Shown in pieces: positions 1 through 5,715 of a DNA stretch of 7,505 nucleotides (position 1 is its first letter; each line of letters starts with the position of its first letter). Below the pieces are notes generated by a model. It was not told where the DNA came from. It made no database searches and worked only from the letters and a program-made list of their open reading frames with translations. A program made the position numbers and the translations under genes. This DNA is from Tannerella sp. (lineage in GTDB: Bacteria; Bacteroidota; Bacteroidia; Bacteroidales; Tannerellaceae), in assembly GCA_031260095.1 (NCBI GenBank), contig JAIRKN010000153.1, positions 1-7,505 on the forward strand. The letters run 5' to 3'.

Positions 1-210
1 CGCGGCGTGGAAATCCGCTGGGCGATCCTCAGCGCACCGCCCGGATCGATCGACGAACTGATTCATTCGTCTTTCGTCATCCACACGCCTTTTACCCTCA
101 CGTTCGACGAATCCGAACGTGGAAAAAAGGTCTATTTCATCCTGCGCTGGGAAAACACGCGCGGTCAGAAAGGCCCCTGGAGCGAAATCGTTTCCGCTGT
201 CATCCCGTAA
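1..210 (+). CDS. C-terminal fragment of a hypothetical protein with a fibronectin-III-like end
   Basis: The reading frame is open from the first base and ends with TAA at 208-210, so this is the 3' end of a gene that starts outside the window. The GTG at position 7 is an internal codon, not a supported start. The visible 69 residues alternate hydrophobic and polar positions like beta strands. They end in a Trp-rich stretch (LRWEN, RGQKGPWSEI, then SAVIP), which resembles the last strands of a fibronectin-III-like fold. From memory, similar tails occur in uncharacterised Bacteroidetes proteins, but I cannot name the family. The codons are richer in G and C than in the later genes. The function is unknown. 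Confidence 0.6.
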   Translation, partial: RGVEIRWAILSAPPGSIDELIHSSFVIHTPFTLTFDESERGKKVYFILRWENTRGQKGPWSEIVSAVIP

Positions 211-286
211 CGCCGATTTGGTTTGAAACGCTCTTCTTTTTAAACAACGCCTGTAAAAAAAACAGAATAAATGAACCGTAAAGCGC

Positions 287-313
287 CCGGAAGATAAAAA
301 TGCCGTCTTCCGG
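287..313 (+). terminator. Stem-loop downstream of the left-edge gene, possible terminator
   Basis: CCGGAAGA (287-294) pairs perfectly with TCTTCCGG (306-313) around an 11-base loop, giving an 8-bp stem. It lies about 77 bases past the stop codon of the left-edge gene. The following TTAATT is only a weak U-tract, so rho-independent termination is possible rather than certain. Confidence 0.4.
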
Positions 314-412
314 TTAATTGGGAAGAATACCTTATAAAATAACAGAAAATCATTAATTCTACTTTAGGGAAGCGAAATAAATAAGATATAACGAATAAAT
401 TACATTCTGCTC

Positions 413-517
413 AAAAGTCCCGTAGCGACGACACTTTATTAACCGTAGGTTTCAACCTACGGAGTAACGCCTGCTGCCCCGTCAAGTCCCGCAGGGAGTA
501 CTGTTATACTTTATTAA
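413..517. repeat. REP-like repeat unit with a perfect hairpin and two direct half-copies
   Basis: CCGTAGGT (443-450) and ACCTACGG (455-462) form a perfect 8-bp stem with a TTCA loop. It is flanked by two related direct copies. The first has AGTCCCGTAGCGA (416-428) followed by ACTTTATTAA (433-442). The second has AGTCCCGCAGGGA (485-497) followed by ACTTTATTAA (508-517). The core GTCCC-N3-GGGA is itself nearly palindromic. From memory, repeats with these words are dispersed in Bacteroidetes genomes and resemble REP/RAYT-associated sequences. No transposase gene is present here. Confidence 0.6.
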
Positions 518-707
518 TTTTCCATTACTTAGAAAAGCAATCCATTAAATCCGGCATAACCAAATAAACAGCCCCCATTTCTTTAATACGCCTCACACGC
601 ACAGGGAATGATAAAACTGTGTCAAAAGCCGGTTTCCCGCCACTGCAAAGGCGACCGCGCCGTGTCATGACGAGGGGGATGACGTATGCGACGACAAGAA
701 CGTGGCG

Positions 708-790
708 GGAGCTTTGTCCGTCCTTGCGGCGGCGCTCTCACTATTCATCATTGCAGGAGCACTTTCACTATTCGTTCTTTGCGAGGAGCG
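708..790. repeat. Three degenerate tandem copies leading into the long palindrome
   Basis: Three successive blocks (708-730, 731-755, 756-784) each begin GGAGC or GGCGC and end near TTGC. Blocks two and three share TCACTATTC in the same place. A fourth GGAGCG at 785-790 begins the pattern again inside the palindromic repeat. The blocks are 23, 25 and 29 bases long and clearly diverged. The hydrophobic peptide this reads as in one frame (702-920) is explained by the repetition. Confidence 0.4.
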
Positions 791-851
791 TAGCGACGCG
801 GCAATCCGGCACCTGTATGATCCTGGATTGCTTCCTGCTTCGTTCCTCGCA
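780..851. repeat. Long palindromic interspersed repeat (CEERSDAAI type)
   Basis: The left arm (780-807, TGCGAGG ... GCAATCC) and right arm (825-851, GGATTGC ... CCTCGCA) are imperfect inverted copies of 27-28 bases separated by about 17 bases. The words GCGAGGAGCGTAGCGACG and GCAATGACAG are typical of a palindromic repeat seen in many Bacteroidetes and some other genomes. Its spurious translation contains CEERSDAAI, and that exact peptide appears here in the frame 702-920. It would fold into a long RNA hairpin if transcribed. Confidence 0.7.
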
Positions 852-985
852 GTCTGCAATGACAGAGGTGCTTGTCCCCACAGTGGCGGAAACCCATACT
901 CCGAAACAATAACCTGTTAAACATTTTTTATCATCCCTTCTTTTCAAGAAATTACACTGCGCACGGTATATTTCAAATAATTCAT

Positions 986-993
986 TAACTTTG
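986..993 (+). promoter_or_regulatory. Bacteroidetes -7 element upstream of the DPP III gene
   Basis: TAACTTTG matches the Bacteroidetes sigma-ABfr -7 consensus TAnnTTTG exactly and lies 23 bases before the ATG at 1017, giving a short leader. The expected -33 TTTG about 20 bases upstream is not present, so the call rests on one element and position. Confidence 0.5.
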
Positions 994-997
994 CGTG

Positions 998-1011
998 TTT
1001 GTTTAAACAAA
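998..1011. promoter_or_regulatory. 14-bp perfect palindrome between promoter and start codon
   Basis: TTTGTTTAAACAAA is a perfect palindrome placed just after the -7 element and five bases before the ATG at 1017. That is where a repressor or a translational control hairpin could act. A palindrome of this length and A/T content may also arise by chance in a window this size. Confidence 0.25.
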
Positions 1012-1016
1012 AGCGT

Positions 1017-3071
1017 ATGAAAAAGATTATTTTATCAATCATGGCAATATCAGTTATAATGGCTTGCGCGGACAAGGATAATAGATCCGGCGATATGAAT
1101 GAAACGGAAAAGGTTGATTATACGGTTGACCGTTTTGCGGATATTGAAATACTGCGTTATGACGTGCCGGGCTTTGAGGCCCTTTCGTTACAGCAGAAGC
1201 AGTTACTTTTTCATCTTTCGGAGGCCGCGTTGATGGGACGCGATATCCTGTTCGACCAGAATTGTCGCTACAATCTGGCCGTACGACATTCCCTGGAAAC
1301 AATCCGGCGGGAATATAAGGGAAACCGGGATGATGAACAGTTTAAGGCGCTTGAAACCTACCTGAAACGTGTATGGTTTTCGAACGGCATACATCATCAT
1401 TATGCGGAAGATAAATTGGATCCGGGCTTTACGAAAGAATTTTTTACCGGATGTATTGAAGAGATAAATCCTTCGGATCTCCCTTTACGTAAAGGGCAAA
1501 CTGTCGAACAATGGCTTACGGAAATAATGCCTGTCATTTTTGATCCGTCTGTCATGCCTAAACGAACTGTTCAAAGCGGCGACGAAGATCTCCTGCTTGC
1601 TTCGGCTAACAATTATTATGAAGGAGGCGTTACACAGAAAGAAGCCGAAAGTTTCTATGCCAAGATGAAAGATCCGAACGACCGTACGCCGGTCTCTTAC
1701 GGACTGAATAGCCGGCTGTCAAAAGAAAACGGACAACTGAAAGAAAAAGTCTGGAAAGTCGGAGGTCTTTATGGTGAAGCGATCGAAAAAATTACGGAAG
1801 AACTGCGGAAAGCCGTCCTCTTTAGTGAAAATGAAACGCAAAGAGCCGTTATCGAAAAACTTATCGAATATTATCAGACAGGCGATCTGAAAACATTTGA
1901 CGCTTACGCGATCCGATGGGTAGAAGATGTAAATTCGGAGGTTGACTTTATCAACGGCTTCACCGAGACCTACGGTGATCCGCTGGGAATGAAAGCCAGT
2001 TGGGAATCAACCGTCAATTTCATCAATAAAGAAGCAACCAAACGCACCAAAGTGATCAGTGACAATGCCCAGTGGTTTGAAGATCACTCGCCAACGGATC
2101 CCCGCTTCAAGAAGAAGGAAGTAAAAGGGGTTACCGCCAAAGTGATCACCGTCGCCATGCTCGGAGGCGACTGTTATCCGGCAACTCCTATCGGTATCAA
2201 TCTACCTAACTCTAATTGGATCAGAGAACAATACGGCTCCAAATCCGTCACGATCGAGAATATCACGGAGGCATACGACAAGGCATCTCAGGGAAGCGGT
2301 TTCAATGATGAATTTGTGTGGAGCGAAACCGAGCGTGCGTTCATGAAGAAATACGGATTTATAACCGATAATCTGCATACCGACCTGCACGAATGTCTCG
2401 GTCATGGCTCCGGCATCCTCCTGCCCGGAACAGATCCCGACGGACTTGGCGCTTATAGCTCTACGCTTGAAGAAGCCAGGGCCGACCTGTTTGCACTCTA
2501 TTATCTGGCCGATAAAAAGCTGATAGACCTTGGACTGTTAGACCATCCGGACGCTTATAAAGCCGAATACTATAAATATATGATGAACGGCCTGATGACA
2601 CAGTTAGTCCGCATACAACCCGGCAAGAATATCGAAGAAGCTCACATGCGAAACCGCCAGTTGATTGCCAAATGGGTCTATGAAAAAGGCGAAGACAAGA
2701 ACGTCGTTTCTTTTGAAAAACGGGATGGGAAAACATACATCGTGATAAATGATTATGACGGGCTACGTGTATTGTTCGGAATGCTCCTTGCCGAAGTGCA
2801 ACGGATAAAAAGCGAAGGAGATTTTAAGGCATGTCGCCGGCTTGTTGAAGAGTATGGCGTTAAAATAGATCCTGCCCTGCATGATGAAGTACTCGAAAGA
2901 TATAAAAGCCTGCGTCTTGCACCGTACAAAGGCTTTATCAATCCGGTGATGAGAGAGGTAAAAAATGAGAAGGGAGAAATCTTAGACATCGTTCTCGATT
3001 ATTCGGAAGGATATACGGAGCAAATGCTTCGTTACAGTAAAAATTATTCTTTTTTGCCGGCATATAATTAA
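1017..3071 (+). CDS. Dipeptidyl peptidase III (peptidase family M49), predicted lipoprotein
   Basis: This is a zinc metallopeptidase that removes dipeptides from the N-terminus of short peptides. The 684-residue protein carries both M49 signatures: HECLGH at 458-463 (zinc ligands H458 and H463, catalytic E459) and EEARAD at 485-490 (third ligand E486). The 23-residue spacing from H463 to E486 matches my memory of the Bacteroides enzyme. That enzyme also has Cys inside the motif and is about 675 residues; the human one is 737. I chose the ATG at 1017 over the TTG at 999, because it gives MKK, a hydrophobic stretch and a lipobox IMAC with Cys17. Lipidation and attachment to the outer membrane or periplasmic side of the envelope are therefore likely. 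The residues after Cys17 (ADKD) are acidic and could favour surface export, which is inference. It lies in the same direction as the next gene, which appears to have its own promoter. Confidence 0.95.
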   Translation: MKKIILSIMAISVIMACADKDNRSGDMNETEKVDYTVDRFADIEILRYDVPGFEALSLQQKQLLFHLSEAALMGRDILFDQNCRYNLAVRHSLETIRREYKGNRDDEQFKALETYLKRVWFSNGIHHHYAEDKLDPGFTKEFFTGCIEEINPSDLPLRKGQTVEQWLTEIMPVIFDPSVMPKRTVQSGDEDLLLASANNYYEGGVTQKEAESFYAKMKDPNDRTPVSYGLNSRLSKENGQLKEKVWKVGGLYGEAIEKITEELRKAVLFSENETQRAVIEKLIEYYQTGDLKTFDAYAIRWVEDVNSEVDFINGFTETYGDPLGMKASWESTVNFINKEATKRTKVISDNAQWFEDHSPTDPRFKKKEVKGVTAKVITVAMLGGDCYPATPIGINLPNSNWIREQYGSKSVTIENITEAYDKASQGSGFNDEFVWSETERAFMKKYGFITDNLHTDLHECLGHGSGILLPGTDPDGLGAYSSTLEEARADLFALYYLADKKLIDLGLLDHPDAYKAEYYKYMMNGLMTQLVRIQPGKNIEEAHMRNRQLIAKWVYEKGEDKNVVSFEKRDGKTYIVINDYDGLRVLFGMLLAEVQRIKSEGDFKACRRLVEEYGVKIDPALHDEVLERYKSLRLAPYKGFINPVMREVKNEKGEILDIVLDYSEGYTEQMLRYSKNYSFLPAYN

Positions 3072-3082
3072 GTTTTAAAAAA

Positions 3083-3118
3083 AGAATCTTATCTTTGTTC
3101 ATTGTTAAACAGGATTCT
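3083..3118 (+). promoter_or_regulatory. Promoter of the regulator-purA set with a candidate operator
   Basis: TATCTTTG (3090-3097) matches the Bacteroidetes -7 consensus TAnnTTTG and lies 30 bases before the ATG at 3128. No good -33 TTTG is seen. The element sits between inverted arms AGAATCTT (3083-3090) and AGGATTCT (3111-3118), which match at 7 of 8 positions and are 20 bases apart. They therefore frame the probable transcription start. Autoregulation by the Fur-type protein encoded next is plausible but not shown. Confidence 0.45.
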
Positions 3119-3127
3119 AATATAAAA

Positions 3128-3628
3128 ATGATTTATAAAAACAGCGATGATAACATGTTACAAAAAACGTTTTCCGAATATCTGAGAAGCCGGAAACTCA
3201 GACACACGGCAGAACGGGATGCTATTTTCACAAAAATATGCCGGACTAAAAATCTTTTTACGCCGGATATAATATGGAAACAATTGGAAGATGACAATTT
3301 TCATGTGAGCCGCGCTTCTATTTATAATACGATCGAATTGTTGCTTGACGCTAAAATTGTAGTGCGGCATCAATTCACATCAACGATTATACAATATGGA
3401 CTGAAATGTATCGCAGAACATCATCATTATACGATATGTACATCCTGCGGAACGGTCGGTATAATCAAAAATGATAAGATAAAGCATTATTTTTCGGGTC
3501 ATAAGATAGCTAAATTTACATCTGAATATTATACTTTATATTTCTATGGCACATGCTCCAAATGTAAATATAAGCAGATGCGGAACGAGAGAAATAACAA
3601 TAATAATAACAAAATACACAAAACATGA
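3128..3628 (+). CDS. Fur-family metal-responsive transcriptional regulator
   Basis: A DNA-binding regulator of the Fur/Zur/PerR family, 166 residues from this start. The N-terminal half is the winged helix: LRHTAERDAIF corresponds to the family's LRxTxxR start, and VSRASIYNTIELLLDAKIV is the recognition helix region. The C-terminal half has the metal-binding triple His (98-100) and two CxxC pairs, C104/C107 and C143/C146, which normally hold structural zinc. Which metal or signal it senses cannot be told. The ATG at 3128 is preceded by an A-rich leader after the -7 element. The ATG at 3155 is an equally reasonable start that fits usual family length better. The upstream TTG at 3095 lies inside the promoter and is rejected. 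The C-terminus ends in a low-complexity tail with six Asn. Its TGA overlaps the purA ATG by four bases, so the two are probably translated together. Confidence 0.9.
   Translation: MIYKNSDDNMLQKTFSEYLRSRKLRHTAERDAIFTKICRTKNLFTPDIIWKQLEDDNFHVSRASIYNTIELLLDAKIVVRHQFTSTIIQYGLKCIAEHHHYTICTSCGTVGIIKNDKIKHYFSGHKIAKFTSEYYTLYFYGTCSKCKYKQMRNERNNNNNNKIHKT
3593..3610 (+). repeat. AAT/AAC trinucleotide run encoding six Asn
   Basis: Six consecutive AAT or AAC codons lie in the last part of the regulator gene, just before the purA start. Such runs can change length by slippage in units of three without breaking the frame. They also make the purA initiation region A-rich and unstructured. Confidence 0.7.
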
Positions 3629-4899
3629 AGAAAGTAGACGTTTTATTAGGATTACAGTGGGGAGACGAAGGCAAAGGTAAAGTAGTCGACGTCCTGACCC
3701 CAAAATATGATGTGGTAACACGCTTCCAGGGAGGCCCCAACGCCGGACATACGCTTGAGTTTGATGGAAAAAAATACATATTACGCTCCATCCCCTCCGG
3801 TATATTCCAGGGAGGAAAAATAAATGTGATAGGAAACGGAGTGGTACTTGATCCGATTCTTTTTAAGGAAGAAGCCGTAAATTTAGCTGTACACGGACAT
3901 GATATCATGGCGCAACTCTATATCTCTAAAAAAGCGCATCTCATTCTTCCGACACACCGTATACTCGATGCGGCCAATGAGTCGGCAAAAGGTACCGGGA
4001 AAATCGGCACTACCGGAAAAGGAATCGGCCCCGCCTACACAGACAAGATCAGCCGGAACGGACTGCGCGTGGGCGACCTGCTTCACAATTTCGATAAAAA
4101 GTATGCCGCGGCCAAACTGCGTCATGAGAATATGCTTCGCGCCATGAATTATGGTTATAACATCGCCGAACTTGAAAGAGAATGGTTCGACGCGCTCGAA
4201 TATCTTAAAAAATTCAACATCATCGACAGTGAACACGTAATTAACGAATTTCTGCACGAAGACAAATCCGTCCTGGCGGAAGGCGCGCAAGGAACCCTGC
4301 TGGATATTGATTTCGGTTCTTATCCTTATGTAACTTCCTCCAATACGATCTGTGCCGGATGTTGTTCGGGACTGGGGATCGCTCCCCATACAATAGGCGA
4401 TGTGTTCGGAATATTCAAAGCTTATTGCACGCGCGTAGGCAGCGGACCATTTCCAACCGAATTAACCGATGAGATGGGCGAAAAAATGTGCGAACTCGGC
4501 CATGAATATGGTTCGGTAACAGGGCGGAAACGTCGTTGCGGCTGGATAGATCTGATAGCTCTGCGTTACGCTGTCATGATCAACGGCGTAACCAAGCTGA
4601 TCATGATGAAAAGTGATGTAATGGATTCATTCGACACAATCAAAGCTTGTGTCGCTTACCGGATAAACGGCGAAGAGGTGACAAAATTTCCGTTTGAAAT
4701 CGCAGAAGTAGAGGTCGAACCCATCTATACGGAAATTGACGGCTGGAAGACGGATATGACAAAGATGAAAAGCGAAAACGAATTTCCGGAAGAATTTAAC
4801 GCATACCTGTCATTCCTCGAAGAAGAACTGGGAGTGCCGATTGCCATTGTGTCCGTAGGTCCTGATCGTGCACAAACCATCGTCAGAGGGGAAGAATAA
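3625..4899 (+). CDS. purA: Adenylosuccinate synthetase
   Basis: A cytoplasmic enzyme that joins IMP and L-aspartate with GTP hydrolysis to give adenylosuccinate, the first committed step from IMP to AMP. The 424-residue product has the expected signatures in order: GDEGKGK near residues 13-19 with catalytic D14, GGPNAGHT near 36-43 with catalytic H42, GTTGKGIGPAY, AEGAQGTLLDIDFG, and TGRKRR at 299-304 in the aspartate-binding loop. It ends in VGPDRAQTI, the family's C-terminal element. The length fits bacterial PurA (E. coli about 432). The ATG lies within the ATGA overlap with the Fur-type gene, so this start is well supported and purA probably shares that transcript. No purine riboswitch or separate promoter is visible, because its upstream region is coding. 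Confidence 0.98.
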   Translation: MKKVDVLLGLQWGDEGKGKVVDVLTPKYDVVTRFQGGPNAGHTLEFDGKKYILRSIPSGIFQGGKINVIGNGVVLDPILFKEEAVNLAVHGHDIMAQLYISKKAHLILPTHRILDAANESAKGTGKIGTTGKGIGPAYTDKISRNGLRVGDLLHNFDKKYAAAKLRHENMLRAMNYGYNIAELEREWFDALEYLKKFNIIDSEHVINEFLHEDKSVLAEGAQGTLLDIDFGSYPYVTSSNTICAGCCSGLGIAPHTIGDVFGIFKAYCTRVGSGPFPTELTDEMGEKMCELGHEYGSVTGRKRRCGWIDLIALRYAVMINGVTKLIMMKSDVMDSFDTIKACVAYRINGEEVTKFPFEIAEVEVEPIYTEIDGWKTDMTKMKSENEFPEEFNAYLSFLEEELGVPIAIVSVGPDRAQTIVRGEE

Positions 4900-4922
4900 T
4901 TTGGCAGGCTTTTTGTTACGGA

Positions 4923-4944
4923 TTAGAATGAGTATTCATTTTAA
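4923..4944 (+). other. AT-rich stem-loop between purA and the metallopeptidase gene
   Basis: TTAGAATGA (4923-4931) pairs with TCATTTTAA (4936-4944) around GTAT, with one G-T pair. It ends 12 bases before the metallopeptidase start. It has no U-tract, so it is not a clear terminator. It may affect translation or mRNA stability, or be incidental in this AT-rich gap. Confidence 0.3.
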
Positions 4945-4956
4945 AAATTGAAGATT

Positions 4957-5637
4957 ATGTCAATGTACACATTGTATTGGATTATTTTTGGCGGAATTGC
5001 TTTGGCAAGCTGGCTTGTTTCCGCTAACATGCAAAGCAAATTTAAAAAGTATTCGCAGACGCCTCTTGATATGAGCGGAAAGGATGTCGCGGAAAAAATG
5101 TTGCACGATAATGGCATTTACGACGTGCAGGTAATATCCGTAGCCGGACATCTGTCCGACCATTTTAATCCGGCGACAAAAACCGTGAACCTTAGCGAAT
5201 CCGTATATAATCAGTATAACATCGCCGCAGCGGCAGTGGCCGCACATGAATGTGGACATGCGATACAACACGCCAAGGCTTACGCGCCCCTTAAAATGCG
5301 TTCGGCGCTTGTTCCCGTGGTACATTTTTCATCCGGCATTGTCCAGTGGATTCTGTTGGGAGGAATGTTATTACTGAATGTATTTCCGCAACTCCTATTA
5401 CTGGGAATCATACTTTTCGCGCTGACTACATTATTCAGCTTTATTACCCTGCCGGTGGAAATTGATGCGAGCCGGCGCGCCGTCGCATGGCTAAGCAACG
5501 CAGGCATTACGAACAACCGGACATACGGCATGGCCGCCGGTGCGCTCCGCTCGGCCGCATACACTTATGTAGTAGCTGCGCTGGGTTCGTTGGCTACATT
5601 ACTTTATTATATACTGATGTATAGCCGCAGAAGATAA
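4957..5637 (+). CDS. Membrane zinc metallopeptidase, YugP-like (zinc-dependent neutral protease family)
   Basis: A 226-residue inner-membrane protein with a metalloprotease signature, HECGH at residues 97-101 inside AAHECGHAIQH. E168 in LPVEIDAS is a plausible third zinc ligand, since that segment is conserved in this family as I recall it. Membrane segments lie near residues 5-24, in a hydrophobic block around 120-165 that can hold two helices, and near 200-222. The first segment followed by the basic KFKKY suggests that the catalytic part faces the cytoplasm, which is inference. The substrate is unknown. The ATG at 4957 is chosen; the ATG at 4963 is also possible, and the TTG at 4948 is less likely. 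It lies 57 bases after purA with no terminator between them and is followed by a strong terminator, so it is probably the last gene of the regulator-purA transcript. Whether it is linked to purine metabolism is not shown. Confidence 0.88.
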   Translation: MSMYTLYWIIFGGIALASWLVSANMQSKFKKYSQTPLDMSGKDVAEKMLHDNGIYDVQVISVAGHLSDHFNPATKTVNLSESVYNQYNIAAAAVAAHECGHAIQHAKAYAPLKMRSALVPVVHFSSGIVQWILLGGMLLLNVFPQLLLLGIILFALTTLFSFITLPVEIDASRRAVAWLSNAGITNNRTYGMAAGALRSAAYTYVVAALGSLATLLYYILMYSRRR

Positions 5638-5667
5638 TGCAGCCGGAAAAAATCAAGAATAACACAC

Positions 5668-5694
5668 AGCGCCCGTTTTTGCGGGTGCTTTTTT
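5668..5694 (+). terminator. Intrinsic terminator after the metallopeptidase gene
   Basis: AGCGCCCG (5668-5675) pairs with CGGGTGCT (5682-5689), 8 bp with one G-T pair and a 6-base loop, and runs straight into six T (5689-5694). It lies 30 bases past the metallopeptidase stop and 21 bases before hisS, so it should separate the two transcripts. Confidence 0.85.
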
Positions 5695-5715
5695 AAATAG
5701 TAAGAGATACGATTA

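Larger units (their letters stand above)
631..894. repeat. 264-bp fold-back, MITE-like element with terminal inverted repeats
   Basis: GGTTTCCCGCCACTG (631-645) and CAGTGGCGGAAACC (881-894) are inverted copies that differ by one missing base. They bound a block with further fold-backs: TCCCGCCAC (635-643) with GTGGCGGGA (702-710), GTCAT (664-668) with ATGAC (679-683), and the long palindrome at 780-851. There is no transposase frame inside, which fits a non-autonomous element. I see no clear target-site duplication at the edges. It could instead be several repeats that accumulated side by side. Confidence 0.5.
211..1016. other. Gene-free, repeat-rich intergenic stretch
   Basis: About 800 bases lie between the left-edge gene fragment and the DPP III gene. 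Short open frames exist on both strands from about 619 to 1010, but they run through inverted repeats, overlap each other and have repeat-derived compositions, so I call none of them genes. The AT-rich part (about 320-412) shows nothing beyond two similar A/T-rich runs near 373 and 392. The rest holds a stem-loop (287-313), a REP-like unit (413-517), a fold-back element (631-894) and the DPP III promoter region. No tRNA or other recognisable RNA gene was seen. Confidence 0.8.

Noticed and set aside
411..517. Possible CRISPR-like repeats because of two similar units
   Set aside because: There are only two diverged copies around a hairpin, with no regular spacers and no cas genes.
702..920. 72-codon plus-strand frame with a hydrophobic N-terminus resembling a small membrane protein
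   Set aside because: Its first part is made by degenerate tandem repeats and its middle (CEERSDAAI) is the known spurious translation of a palindromic repeat.
619..1010. Other overlapping frames on both strands in the repeat block (619-912 plus, 665-859 and 768-1010 minus)
   Set aside because: They read through inverted repeats, overlap one another, and show no family motif or start context.
3883..4389. 168-codon minus-strand frame inside purA
   Set aside because: It is the shadow of a strongly conserved enzyme gene on the other strand and has no promoter or motif of its own.
4900..4956. Separate promoter for the metallopeptidase gene
   Set aside because: A TTTG at 4900 resembles a -33 element, but no TAnnTTTG follows at the correct distance.
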